Source: Macropodus opercularis (Eukaryota; Chordata; Actinopteri; Anabantiformes; Osphronemidae). From it: DNA of 64,000 nucleotides. Both the position numbers and the translations under genes were made by a program. The stretch lies in assembly GCA_030770545.1 (NCBI GenBank), contig JAUCMP010000026.1, forward strand, positions 2,274,501-2,338,500, written 5' to 3'. Under the pieces are notes generated by a model, which worked only from the letters and a program-made list of their open reading frames with translations, did not search any database and was not told the origin of the DNA. Shown here piece after piece: positions 13,381-24,922 of this stretch. The stretch's first letter is position 1. The number at the start of each line of letters is the position of its first letter.

Positions 13381-14871
13381 TCAATACTCCCACTCGTCTG
13401 TCTTCATGTCTAGGTAGTTCAGAATGTTCTGGGCGAACTTCACCGCCTGCTTCCGGGCCACCTTGGTTGTCTCGTCGCCCTGCGGGTCTACGGCGTCTAG
13501 CGCCAGCAGCTGTTTGGTCAGCAGCTCCTCCAGGATCATGTAGCTCTTATCAGCGCGCTTGCCGTCGAAGCCCAGCACCTGGGCCTGGAGGTCTGACAGG
13601 CTGCCCAGGACCAGCCACACGGCTCGGTGTGATGGGTGTTCGTTGGGGCCCGGTTGGCGGCGGGCCAGCGCCTCGCGGAGGTCGAGGAATGTAATGACAG
13701 CCTGGACTTCCACCACGGCACGGCGCCGGGCCTCTCTGATGCACGGGTTCTTGGCCGTGTCCACCTGGTCCAGGTGCGTGAGAAGGCCCTGCAGCTCGGC
13801 TTTGGGTCTGAAGTTGAGATCACCCATCGCACAGTATCGCAGGATGCCCTCTCGCAGGTGAGACACGTGAGCTCGCACTGCTTCGATCTCACGGATTGAG
13901 TTGTTCTGTGCCAAGTCGTATCTGAAAGAACAGACGTGATAAGTTACACTTTGGTGGAAACGTTCATCACTGCACCGCACACAACTCTGGTTTAGCTTCA
14001 TGTTTAATGGCTACCTGCGTGTGTCGTCTCCCTCTCCCTCCAGGTCCAGATGCTTCAGCAGCCCATTTATCTCCTCCACAACCTGTTTTCTGTAATTTCT
14101 GATTGCGGCGTTCCCGGAAACATCCAGAGCATCCAGCTCGACCTGCATCTCCGTCAGGATTCGCGACAGGTGGGCGCAGCTGTCCCTTCCACTCAGGCCC
14201 ATCAGCAGAGCCACCAGCTGACTGCGGGCCCCGCTCACCTTCACCATCACCTGGTTGATGCAGTGCACAGCTTCATGCGTGTCCCCAGACAGCGGCAGGG
14301 AGAGGGTCTGCTGCTGCGTGCGTCCTTCGATCACGTCCTGCACGGCACACAGCCGCGTCAGCGCCCGGTACCGTGCTTTGCGGAGGGGCACCCTCCCTTC
14401 GGTCTTCACCTGGGTGAGCCTCAGCACGAGCTCCTGCAGCGCATCCACCAGCTCATCGTTTATTTCGGCGACCCCACCGGAGCGCTGAGGTGCCACCACC
14501 CGATCGTCCACCAGCTGCCGGGCGCTGTTGCTCAGCTCCTCGATGGCCAGACGGGACGGATGGGTGGCGTTCTCCTCCAGGTATCGCAGGAGGCCCTCCA
14601 CTTCCTGCGCTGCCCTCTTCCGCGCCCCCTGCAGCTCCGGTTTGCCCTCCGTGTCCACCTGGTCCACCTCCAGCAGCAGCCGCGTCAGCTCGCGCTCCAG
14701 ACGCTTGTAGTCTCGGTCGTTCTGCAGGCCGCTGAAGGTGCAGACCTGAGGCCCCAGGGAGGCCACCTCCTTCTGAACCTCGTACAGCCGCATCATGGCA
14801 GGGTGCTGCGGATTGTACGGCTGCTGCTGCTGCATCGGATGTTGCTGCTGCTGCGGACCACCATGGTCCAT
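13381..14871 (-). CDS. BAG5: BAG family molecular chaperone regulator 5
   Basis: BAG5 is a cytosolic co-chaperone with repeated BAG domains that bind the Hsp70 ATPase domain and promote nucleotide exchange; it also restrains parkin. The coding sequence is 14871-14015 joined to 13921-13381, giving about 465 residues. Landmarks from the N-terminus are KLERELTRLLLEVDQVDTEG, RKARYRALTRLCAVQDVIEG, ELDALDVSGNAAIRNYRKQV, KNPCIREARRRAVVEVQ and, at the end, EELLTKQLLALDAVDPQG, then NILNYLDMKTDEWEY and stop. These match human BAG5 closely, including the last four residues. The coding intron 13922-14014 (93 bases) has the donor AG|gtagcc and the acceptor ttctttcag|AT, phase 2; human BAG5 is, as far as I know, uninterrupted there. 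I chose ATG 14871 (MDHGG) because the human start MDMG aligns to it. An acceptor at 14906 marks the exon's 5' edge at 14905. The N-terminus carries a glutamine/histidine-rich stretch. Confidence 0.96.
14821..14855 (-). repeat. BAG5: CAG-type repeat coding a Gln-rich N-terminus in BAG5
   Basis: Two CTG runs on the plus strand encode QQQQ blocks separated by HPM within BAG5 residues about 7-17, followed by a Pro/His-rich stretch. The human N-terminus is shorter here. Trinucleotide runs of this kind are prone to length variation. Confidence 0.7.
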
Positions 14872-16039
14872 CCTCTTCCCACCATCAAAGGGCTTCCCAA
14901 AAAGGCTGGAAAAAGGCAGCATGAAAGGAAAGTCAGAACAATAGACAGCAATTCCAAGCAGAGCGAAACAGATAGATAGAGAAAACGACCTGAGCCAAAC
15001 AGCACGTCACACATCTGCCACTGTCTCACAAATGAACTCAACCAGTGGGCAGAAGAGTCCCTTCTTGACCTTGACCCCTTTTCTTGAGTCTGGTCACAAC
15101 TTCACGTGACAAACCAGCAAAAGACACAAGGACGCAAGCCCCATAATGTAATCACATAAAACCGTGCAAGGAAATGAATGAGGTTAACCTACATTTTTTT
15201 TCTTGACTAGAACGACACCCACATGACAACCATTCAGAGTATCGCAGTGCATTTCTATCGCGCTCGTTGGCTGACACGACAGCGATAGCGCTTTAATCCA
15301 CATAAAACGGATCCTGCCTGTCGAGGAGAGAGAGAAAATAAACGCAGCCGACCACCAACACCCAAAATATGAAATAGCAGCTGGGCTGGTAAATCCATGA
15401 TATTAACAGACTCTGACTTTAGAGCAGCTGTGGTAATCACAGTCACCTCAAACCCTCTGAGGGATCGGTCTCCTGGCCCCGTAGGCCACATCAGTCAATT
15501 AAATGTCTGCTGAAATGTGGAAAACCTCCAGCATGAACACAATTCTAGTTGTGATTTAAGAAGCGGGGACAAATTATAGGGAATGTTCCCAGCCTGCATC
15601 AAAGCGATCTGTCCCTTTCTACAGGGCTGGTGATAATGCACAGGATCAAGATAAGGGTTTGATTTGAGTTAATGCAACAGAACGTGGCTCTGGGAAAGAG
15701 GTTGCACTAGGAGACAGGCTGTCACTACAAGCAGAGGTGTCTGAAAGCACAATGTGACGGCTGCAGCCCAATATGTGATGTTTGGTTTTCTCGCAGCACC
15801 AATAACGCTTATTAAAACAGACAGGATTATGTACCAGCATTAAAGGACTTTTACGTAAGAGGACGAAGGGACGGGCATTTCCTGAAGAGTAGCTAAGGCT
15901 CGCCAGCCCAGAGCTTAGAGTATTTATTAGGATAATCTGAACAAAACCCTCCAGCAGAGCGAGCACCGCCTGCCTAGGGTAGACCCCAGAGCCCAGGCTG
16001 CTCTGGGGTCTTTCCAGAGCTACTAGTGTGCTGCTAGGA

Positions 16040-16720
16040 ACCAGTCTCCCCTCCCTGGAGCCAACAGCGCGAAGGCCACCGGAGCAGGAGAAGCCATGCA
16101 ACGAGCATCCCCTCCTTTAACTGCTCCCCAAATGGCTCAGGCGCCTTCCCCAGATCCCTGCGTGCACCGGTCCTGCACCGCATTATGTCACCGTGCTAAC
16201 GCATCTACCTATGCTGGCACATGCGGCTTACAGCTGGGCCAGAACCAGCCGAATAGCAGACCCAGAGGGCATCGGAGCATCCAGGAGCTGCCATGTGCAT
16301 CGTCACATCGGCGGCGTCATGTCCGAGTCGTCGTTTGCGGCGTTTCTCACCTTTTCAAAACTCCGAACACATTCGCGCACATTTTCACGGGCGTCCGTTT
16401 CCATCAGCCGGAACAGGGCGGCTCGTGGGTGCAAGAGGCATCCAAGTAACGACTCCCCGAAAATGGGAGAGATTTCGATGGAGGCGACGATAACGACGCT
16501 CCGGTCAGCTTCAGCACCGCACGGCTGACTGACGGGCTGATGCGTCGGGCTGCTGGAGTCGCCCCTCCCACAGCCAGACGGACTCCCTCCACCGAGCCTC
16601 GCTTCAAACCACTTACTTTCAAATAACGCGTGTTAACGAATCTCCGTTTGTTTAATGTGTGGTTACGGACACAGCGCAGCGCTGGAGGAGCCCGAGTCTC
16701 CACGTACACACATCTGTGAG
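16040..16720 (-). promoter_or_regulatory. BAG5: GC-rich probable BAG5 promoter region
   Basis: The region is richer in G+C and CpG than its flanks (the sequence right of 16940 is AT-rich) and contains a GC-box-like ggagtcgcccctccc at about 16556-16570. It lies upstream of BAG5 and next to the candidate 5' exon ending at 16351. Overlapping open frames on both strands are typical of CpG-rich DNA and do not look like genes. The start site is not resolved. Confidence 0.5.
16351..16520 (-). other. BAG5: Candidate BAG5 5' exon (UTR, possibly coding an N-terminal extension)
   Basis: On the minus strand a strong donor, GAAAAG|gtgagaaac, ends a possible exon at 16351. Spliced to the acceptor at 14906, an ATG at 16382 (reading MCANVFGVLKS and on into LFGKPFDGGKR) stays in frame with BAG5 and would add 22 residues, for about 487 in all. 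Human BAG5 also has a longer isoform, which I recall as 488 residues. A second frame in the same exon, starting at 16404 and reading METDARENVRECVRSFEK, also looks protein-like but joins BAG5 out of frame. The 5' boundary given is approximate. Confidence 0.45.
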
Positions 16721-16939
16721 CGTCATTGTCTGCTTCAAGCTAGGCATTCAATGATCACCTGATCAGCCCCACCTTGGTCAAATAACTTCAGCCTCTTCGA
16801 TTTCGCTGGACTAATACCACCTTCGCCACTTAGCAGAGCGATATTTACCTGCATAGCCAGCGTACAGCCATCTGAAGTGATGCAGAAATGCGCGCTGCTC
16901 CTCTGATTAAAGCTAAACATTAGCTTACCTAGCTACCTT

Positions 16940-17820
16940 CTAGTAGTTACTTTCCTGCTCCCCAGCACGAACTCACCCGGAGTTTGTTTTCGCTTAAAAC
17001 GCTTAATTAACTGACTCGCCTCTGTATTGTTTTAACCTAATAAAATTACGTTTTAAATCTAATTTTTACTAATATAATGACGTATCTATAACTGCTTAGT
17101 AAATTATATATTTGTGGGTTATGTTGAGGGCGAACAACTGTGGCGTTTGTAACGAAGTGTAAGTTTTGGTTGTCCAACATTGTGTCAGTTTCAATTATTC
17201 ACCCCGTTGCACCGTTTGTTACGTAGGCAAGGGTGGTAAAATGATGGCGGGTAGTAACGACACATGCAGACTTTTCTTAATCTACTTGAGGATTTGAGTC
17301 ATATAATTTAGAGAATTAATGAAAAGTATGTGGCATAGATAATATAGTGTTTGTTTGTATAAATATGAAAACCCTTCAAATGTATGCTTATATGTAAATA
17401 ACACTGCTTTATTACATAATATAATCATATCTTTCCACATATTACTATATGATAAAGGTCAAAATAATACGTCACAACTCTTTTCAAGTCATTTTGTACA
17501 ACTTCACTACAATTTCCTCTAAAAAGTAAAGATATACTTTTCACTTTCCATCCACGGGGTTTATTTATAAACTGGGATTTGTTGTTCATAAATCATATGA
17601 ACATTACACATGATGCTTTGTGAAATATTAGAAATACTATCCTACCCTCTATTAAATTAATTATTTAAAAATACATGTATTTGGTATTCTTTCTTATTCT
17701 TGGCATTATTAATTATTAATGTTTTACTATTAATTAATAAATTAAACACTATAAAGACCATTAAAAAAGATCGTCATTACAACTGCGTAACATACGCAAT
17801 TAGTGATAAACAGAGGGGAA
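16940..17820. other. AT-rich spacer between BAG5 and COA8 promoters
   Basis: The stretch is strongly AT-rich, with attaattaat-like runs around 17650-17750, no open frame of note and no recognisable repeat ends. It separates the two divergent promoters. I see no gene in it. Confidence 0.6.
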
Positions 17821-17821
17821 A

Positions 17822-17960
17822 CTCCGCCCGGATCGTTTGACCCAGGTGGAGTTTTGGAGCGCTACTGCAGTCACGTGACAGCAGTGCTGCTCGCGCACGG
17901 AAGGACAGGAACATGAAGCCAACCACCTGCAGCCAGGGTCGACGTTAGCGCCTTTAAATA
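17822..17960 (+). promoter_or_regulatory. COA8: Probable COA8 promoter with GC box and CACGTG box
   Basis: Just upstream of the COA8 start are a GC box (ctccgcccgg, about 17822-17831) and a perfect palindromic GTCACGTGAC at 17870-17879. The latter is the E-box bound by USF and MiT/TFE factors, and its sequence fits the CLEAR consensus. The start site is inferred to lie between about 17880 and 17983. Confidence 0.5.
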
Positions 17961-17983
17961 ACGCCTGCGTTCGTCACAACAAC

Positions 17984-18438
17984 ATGTGTTCCCGGAAAGC
18001 AGCGGCGGCGTCGGGGTGTTTAACACGGAGGATTTTCTCCCCCATCGTCCTCCGCGCTCATCTGCGCCCACACAGCTTATCAGCAGCGAACAGCTGCAAA
18101 CAGGCGACCCAGCAGAGCACAACGGCGAAGGTTTGTGGAGAAGCTAATCACCTTCAGCAAGTCTTCGGCTGCTCTTATCATCGTGGAGTTTAGTCAGAAG
18201 TGTCAGCTGCGTTTACTCGTGGACTCGACTTTACATCATAAAGTGGTCAGGGACTGTATGTTACCTATAGGTGCGCAAAGCACAGGCGTGAGATACAATG
18301 TGACCCGAACTCAACCCAAGATCCGCTTCTCATTTACTGAACCAACAAGAGCCACAAACAAAGCAGCCGAGGCAGCTACACAAAGGAATTTAGCCCTGTC
18401 CTCGGCCATCGACTGCAAAGGATTTACACCCACATATC

Positions 18439-18491
<53 letters not shown>

Positions 18492-20933
18492 GAGCCCGTT
18501 GAATTAAGTCTGAAGTCCTGACTTTGCTCATTTTAAATTCAGTATAATGATGTACTGAATAACAATCTATAATGTCCCATCATTTACAAACTTAATAATA
18601 GGTTATCCACAGATGTTGCCAACGTGTTGACGTATTAGTCATCCGAGGTTTGGGACAGAAATCGGACACTTTGAGATGTAAAACATTAGGCTGGATATTA
18701 GACTTACATGCCCTTTGACGGCTCTTGCGCTGCTCTTATCGTGGCGTTTGGTCAGAACTGATAAGCAGACTCCTTTATACCAGCTTTCTCTTCGCCCGCC
18801 TGCGTCTGCAGTGGCAAAGTTCTACCGGTCACCTTTGCATCAAATGTAAATCCTTTGCTGATTGCTTAACTGACAGCTGTCCCGCCCTAAACAGGATAAT
18901 TTGTAGAAGAGAGGCTGAACCCTCCCATGAAAGCAGCATCTGTGTGAACCCAACCTGTCAGACACCGGTTGTCTTGGCCTTTTCCAGAGCTCTACCTTCA
19001 GACCAGAGGCCAGCTCCACGCGCGACTGGATCGGTCCACCGAACCCGCTGTCAAACCTGCGGCCAGTCGTTTACCACATCCCTGAGAACGAATCGGTGCT
19101 GGAGACGCGACTGAGACACTTGAGGCAGGAGACGGAGGACTGGAACCATGACTTCTGGACCAAGCAGAACATCAGCTTCAGCAAGGTTTAAACCTTTATT
19201 AAAGTCAAATTAAAAGTAAATAAATCTTTATTGCAGACACCATCATTCAGATTTAGCAGTTTTAGATTTTAGCTACTTAGGGAATGTAGATGTACACAGT
19301 GACTGGAATGAAGCCCCACAGGCAGCAAACAGCCCCAGATTATCTGTCCTGCAGATGACCTTTAACCTCTGACCTCCCAGTGGAGGCAGAGCTTCCCCAA
19401 AAGGAGTCAGTGCCATGTACCTAAATGCTGCGCTCTTACGTGGGGCAGTTCCTCCTCTCACCAGCAGAGAGCTGCATCACTTAATGTAGAACATTCCCCA
19501 GACCTGCTGTCATGTTCTTAAGATTTTGAATTTTGCTTTTTTTATTTAAATAACTGCTTCCATAACTTCATGAGGAAATAACCACAATGACTGACAGAAA
19601 CAGAAAGATTTGAGGGATCACTATACAAATGTATTTGACTCATTCTATAAAATTCTACAAAACAGATTTTATGAGAAAATTGTGTTTTACACGACACATG
19701 TTATTAAAATGTGAATACGTGGCTGATGAGCAGTTGCCAGGCGAGACCTGTCTTCTACTTGCCCCATGACTGATCCAGCAGATAAAATACCTACTGGTGG
19801 TTTAGATTGTAGATTTGAATGAGGTAGCTGTTCACTGGAACTGTCAACCTCATTAGATTAAAACAACATAAATGAACCCAGACGCTGTAGCTCATATTCA
19901 TCTGATTAACTTGACTAAGCTTAATTCAGTTACACACACACATACATATATATATTTCTGTTCTACATTCTCTGCGGTTCTTTGGATGCTTTCCTGAAGA
20001 CTGATAGCAATTAATATTACATTGTCAGTATATGGAATAAAAACCAATTCTCATGCGTCTGTCTGCAGGAAAAAGACGCCTTCATTGCTTCACACCTGAA
20101 AGCAAAGGGCTTAACTACGCGCGATGAGCAAGGTGAGGACGCGCAGCTGAGTTGTTGAGAAGTTTAAATTATTCGAATTTAAAATCCTGCATAATGTCTT
20201 TTCTGCACATGAGAGTATTTTGTCTGTTAGACCATGTTCGCTTGCTGAGATGATTCAGAACTGATCAAAGCAAAGTTTTTAACAGCTGGTGAATTGGAAA
20301 GAAAACGAGTCCTAATGAGATGTAGGATTTCATCTGCTGTGTCTTCTGTCTCCCCCTCAGGACGCCGGCGGTCCCTGAGCAGTGAAGAAATGGCCGTGTT
20401 TTATAAAAGCTTCCTTGACAAAAACAGAACGCGACATGCTAATTATAACAAGTGAGTTGTTTTGCAGCCGTGGGTCTCCCACGGCGCCGCTGGGTGTCAG
20501 GGTGTGGGCACATCTGCCTCCATCTCCACAGGAGCTGTGGGCTTTAGCTGACGCCGTTAGAAACGGCACCACGTCGCGTACAGACGACAACAAGCCTTTA
20601 CAGCAGCATGTGGAGAGCTCTCCATGAATTGGCTCTGCAAAGTGGCTGAATTGTTTTTTGGTTAGTGAATTGTCCCCACAGAGGGAGAGGTTCTTCCAAA
20701 CACACCCCAACCCTGTGTTGTGTTCCTTCTAAAGTCATGCCTTTTGTTATTTTTCAGAGAGGTCACCACTCTTCATCACTTTTACCCAGCAAACTACAGT
20801 CTGATCTGCACGTCACTGAGCTGCTCTGCTCCCAAGGCACCTAATTACTATAGTATTGAATTAGACCCTAAGCCTAGATGACATGATTTTCCTGAAGAGG
20901 TCCTGTGGTGTGTTTTTATACTAAACGAAGCAC

Positions 20934-20970
<37 letters not shown>

Positions 20971-21606
20971 TCCAGGGTATTTTCTTCCTCATTTGCAAAG
21001 CAAATCTGAAGGCATGAAACATTTTTACTACCTTCATCCTCTTCTTTATAAGTTGTTGTTACATTATCATTTGTTTGTAGATCAGTGCAATAGTGGGTCT
21101 TTGGCGTCATCTTATCTCAGCGCCCACATTTCGGGAGAGGAAGCCACAGTTCTTAATCACCTGCAGTAGCAGTGAGTGGAGCTGATTAAACACTGAAGTC
21201 CACTTTATAACTTGTCTTGATCGTCTCATAATAAGTCAGAGCAGCTCTAACACACACCTCCACCTCCTTAAACGCCAAGTTCTTCTGGGGCTTCTTTAGT
21301 TTTGTTATTGTCATATGTCTATTTGTACATAGTAGTGATTTTTTTTTAAGCTATACTGAATGTTTAAATAAGGTTTTTAATATAATGAGAACAATACATT
21401 GACTTTTGTGTTATTAAATCGTATTAGTAAACTTATTTTGAAAGAGCTCAAGCATTAATTGACCAAACAAACTTTTTTTTTTCCCCAGGGAATGGTACCG
21501 ACGAAACTTCACCATCACCTTGCTCATGGCCCGAGTCGCACTAAAAAACATGTGGACAACTGTTACTAACAAACACAGCAGCAGAAAAAACAGCTCTCCT
21601 ACTTGA
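17984..21606 (+). CDS. COA8: Cytochrome c oxidase assembly factor 8 (formerly APOPT1)
   Basis: COA8 is a mitochondrial matrix-side protein needed for stable assembly of respiratory complex IV; human loss causes a COX-deficient leukoencephalopathy. Exons are 17984-18130, 18988-19185, 20069-20132, 20361-20451 and 21489-21606; the phases agree and give 205 residues. The N-terminus (MCSRKAAAASGCLTRRIF) is basic and lacks acidic residues, as expected of a mitochondrial presequence. The conserved core reads RDWIGPPNPLSNLRPVVYHI, PENESVLETRLRHLRQET, SEEMAVFYKSFLDKN and EWYRRNFTITLLMARVALKN. These match the vertebrate protein throughout, with a basic/serine tail before TGA. All introns are GT-AG; intron 1 carries a TTA microsatellite. 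The gene sits head-to-head with BAG5, as in human, but the promoters are about 1.4 kb apart. Confidence 0.95.
18166..18760 (+). repeat. Short direct repeat pair in COA8 intron 1
   Basis: About 35 bases at 18166-18202 (ggctgctcttatcatcgtgg and on) recur at 18728-18760 (gcgctgctcttatcgtggcg and on), with a three-base indel and a few substitutions. Both end in gtcagaa-tg. The coordinates enclose both copies and the spacer. Confidence 0.5.
18439..18491. repeat. (TTA)n microsatellite in COA8 intron 1
   Basis: About 17 uninterrupted TTA units. The run lies inside COA8 intron 1 and reads as polyisoleucine in one frame, which is not coding. Confidence 0.97.
20936..20968. repeat. (GT)n microsatellite in COA8 intron 4
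   Basis: Uninterrupted TG dinucleotides lie between COA8 exons 4 and 5. Confidence 0.95.
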
Positions 21607-21611
21607 TAAGG

Positions 21612-21617
21612 AATAAA
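21612..21617 (+). terminator. COA8: Polyadenylation signal AATAAA of COA8
   Basis: The hexamer lies six bases after the COA8 stop codon, followed by T/GT-rich sequence around 21640-21660. It implies a very short 3'UTR; other weaker AT-rich sites follow. Confidence 0.5.
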
Positions 21618-22600
21618 ATATTCACCCACTTTCATATGACATGTCTGTGTTGTGCTTTAAAGCCTTTCAGCATCTTGCTGGTTTTCACTGGTATTTTAAT
21701 TGCCTATAATTGAAATTCTTTAGCTTTTTTTCTCTTTTAATATATTTTACTGCTCAGTTACAGATAATCTGTCCACTCTTTTTTTCATTCTTTCTTTTTT
21801 TTTTTACATTGACAAATAGTCATAAATCATAAAGGGCTTCTCATTACTAGGGCGTTCACCAGGAACATCAATAATCTAAATGGATCTATTAGGACGATTC
21901 CCACCCAGCTGCACAAAGGACGTGTTACTGTAACACTAAGGTGTCTGAGCGTGAATGAGTATTAGCTGTGCAGTGTGTAATGCAGCTAAATAGAGCACAG
22001 ACCGGTGCAAGTGTTACTGTGTGGTTTACAATAATGTTCTTGCTTGATGCAGATCATTTCTTTAATATTAAGGGTTGAAGGGAACTGATTCTCATGGGGC
22101 GGTTACGCCACCTTTGACTAAATAAAGGATATTTAATAATAAGAGACCAGTTAGAGAGAGGTTGTTGATATGATGCCACTGGGACTGTAGATGCATTTGA
22201 CCTGCAGTTGTTTTAACTGGCTGTACCTTATAGACCCAAATGATGTTTAGCCTGATATTGATATGTGGTCCAAGAATTAAGTCTGTTACTTTCATAGTGT
22301 AAAAAAAAACACCTGCACAAATACGTTTAAGTATTAAATGCGAAAAGTAGAATAAATGATTGGATTATTATAATTGACAGTTGAGTTGAAAGCCTTTCTG
22401 ACGAGGCGCTGTTAAAAGTGTTGCAGTCAGCTGTAATTAATAGCTTAATGGTTGATGAAATATTTACTCGCCTTTTAGGAAGAGGCTCAGTTAGGACCTA
22501 TTGATTCAACAGTTGCTTATGAATTAATCCAGGTCTTTCTACTATGCTCCAGCGGCTCCAGGCGCTAACAGACCGTCTGCTTGCGTCAGTCGCTCCCGCT
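21618..22600. other. Intergenic spacer COA8-KLC1
   Basis: AT-rich sequence with T-runs near 21780-21810 and no supportable gene. It becomes GC-rich from about 22550, where the KLC1 promoter begins. Confidence 0.6.
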
Positions 22601-23138
22601 TCTCGGATCTGATAAATCTGGCCGCTCACTCGCGCCGCCGCTTCCCCTTTAATCCGGCCCAGGGTGACATCATCGCCGGAGCGGGGGGGCGCCGGCTATC
22701 GCCATTTTCACGCTCGGCGCATTCAGTCCTCCCGTGGACCTGCGCGCTGTCATCTTCGTGGGCGACTCGTCCACTGTCTGTCTGGGCCCATGAAGCCGCT
22801 GATGGCTTGGTAGTTTAGCGGACGCGCTCCTTACAGGCGATGGGACCACGGGAGCAGCAGCTGGGCGGCTCCGTCTAAAGCCAGCGTTTTGACAGATAGG
22901 TCGCTAGCTATGTAGCTAGCGGGTCATCATTAAACCGCGGTTGGTGCAGTGAAGCGCAGTCGGCGAGAGACTGTTCGGAAATCCTGCCTCGTACAACTTA
23001 CACACTTCTAGACTTTTCAAGCAACGTTGTCCTTCAAAGGAGTAACGTCCCCATTGAAGAAGACGTGGTTGAGAAGAAGAGGCGAGAAGGACAAACGTTA
23101 CAGTCCGGCTGCTCTGGCAACGGATGTCCTAGGGAACG
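22600..23138 (+). promoter_or_regulatory. KLC1: KLC1 promoter and noncoding first exon
   Basis: A GC- and CpG-rich block contains a CRE-like tgacatca (22665-22672), a G-run followed by gcgccggc, and a YY1-like cgccattttc (22700-22709), with no TATA box. A donor AACG|gtaaga closes a probable untranslated exon at 23138. It would splice to the acceptor before the first coding exon at 26716. The true start probably lies between about 22710 and 22800. Small open frames in the leader, e.g. from 23027, are possible upstream frames and not a separate gene. Confidence 0.55.
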
Positions 23139-24875
23139 GTAAGAATGGCGCCGTGTACTTCTTGGATTCTGTCATTAGCTTATTATGCTCGTTCACGTCG
23201 TTCCAAGCGTGTCTTTCAGTGGCATTCTGCCAGAACGCGGACGTTTTAGTTATTATATCCTATACAGGTGGCGCGCGGGCTTATTTCTTTAAACAAATAC
23301 TGGTTTTGTTGTGCGATAACGTTGCGTGTTTACGTTGAATCCAGGAATTATACGCCCCAAGCACATTAGCTGACGTAGAGTCCTGAATCACAGTCACCGC
23401 TGACGCTCGGTAAACGCGGACAGGTTTTACAGGTTGATCCGTTTCTGAGACCGAGCTGCAGATAATACGTGGCTCTCAGCCCGGAGGAAGGGTGCACTTG
23501 TTGGGTCACTGCGGCAGCCCCCGGCCTCGCTGTGCTGGATGCCCTTTCATTGATATTCAGAGCCGGGCTGTGAAAGCTGCCCGTGTTGGGCACACAGCTC
23601 CAGGGGCACAGTGCGTCTCAGTGTGGGGCTCACAGCTGGGAAACCAAAGACTGAGGCTTCCATGAATATTTTAGGGTGCATGCAAGCGCAGAATCTGAGG
23701 AGTCTGATCTGCGTGACATGCGAGTTTTGTGTGCCCTGCAGTACTTGATGTTTAATCCAGCCAGTGGGGACTCATGGCAGGCTGCAGGGTCCTTCCCCAG
23801 CCCAACGCCCCTGTTTGCCTCCCCTGGGGCAGCTTGTTGACTCAGGTCCCAGAAGTGTCTGGATCTTAAGAGTTTTCACTGAATGTTGCAGCAGATCTTG
23901 TTGAAATGTGTAAGGTTAAAAACCAGAAGCCAAAGGTGTCGTCTTAATATGCCTTGTTTGTGCAGCAAATGAACCAGCAGACAGTGGAGTGTGTGGTGCA
24001 TTTCTATTTTATACACATGTAGGTAGTTTAACTGAATCACTTTTAGCTGGTGCTTTATTGCTGAGGCTGCACTGGGGGAAGTGAATTGGTTTCTTCCAAT
24101 ACTGTAAGGCTTCCAGACAAACTCTGGAGCAGTCCATACTGTCCGTTATAAGTTTAAACGGTGCACACTTTGAACTGAAATGTAATCTGTGGAGAGCGTG
24201 AATCAAGTTTTCTATCAAAGTCAGAGTGTGCGTAGGAAATAAATCCAGTATGTTCTCTGAGTAGCTTCCAGCCCTCAGGGTGCTGCAGCAAGCTGCGGTG
24301 CCACTCCTGCCTCTGTAGATCAGAACATCTACTTCAGTAATTCTGATAAAACATTGAATTCATTGTCCAAGGCTTGCTTGTGAAAGTAACAGATTGTAGA
24401 CACTGTTGTCATGTGAGAGCTCATCCTCATAATGAGATGACACATAGTTTAATGCGAGAGGCTGCAGCAAATGAATTTGGTGTTGACTGCAAGTAATGTT
24501 TTCACTTCCTGTAGACTCTCTTAGCCACCAAACAGCCTGTTAATTATTAATACCAGTCCTACTCGTCACACCGTTCGTAATCGCTCTTTCCTGCGCTTCA
24601 GCTGTACACTGTCATGTCTTGTGACTGCATCAAGACACCAAAGGATTAACAAATGAGGCAAACAGCTAATGTCGTCACATGATGTGTTCGTAACAGCTTG
24701 GTATTTGGGTAATACTGATGTTTTAAAGGAAGTATTGCAGCATGTGAAAAATACCTAAAATACAAAACTGCAAAAGATATAAACACAACTAAAGTAATAA
24801 CCAAACTTCATGCGTCTCATGTCTAATGTTAAACATTGTGCTGACATGTCTGATCTTTTGTACTGAACATGCACT

Positions 24876-24877
<2 letters not shown>

Positions 24878-24916
<39 letters not shown>
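24878..24916. repeat. (CA)n microsatellite in KLC1 intron 1
   Basis: Uninterrupted CA dinucleotides lie within the intron between the noncoding first exon and the first coding exon of KLC1. Confidence 0.95.

Positions 24917-24922
<6 letters not shown>

Noticed and set aside
14050..14979. 309-codon open frame on the plus strand, His/Leu/Gln-rich
   Set aside because: It is the antisense of the BAG5 exon. The GC-rich codon use of BAG5 leaves the opposite strand free of stops, and the peptide has no domain.
16096..16449. 117-codon plus-strand frame left of COA8
   Set aside because: It lies in CpG-rich BAG5 promoter DNA with several overlapping frames on both strands and no motif.
18379..18521. 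Polyisoleucine open frame in COA8 intron
   Set aside because: Produced by the TTA microsatellite.
20916..21169. Cys-Val or Thr-His repeat peptides
   Set aside because: Produced by the GT microsatellite in the COA8 intron.
23027..23338. 103-codon frame beginning in the KLC1 leader
   Set aside because: It crosses the clear donor at 23138; at most the first part is an upstream open frame.
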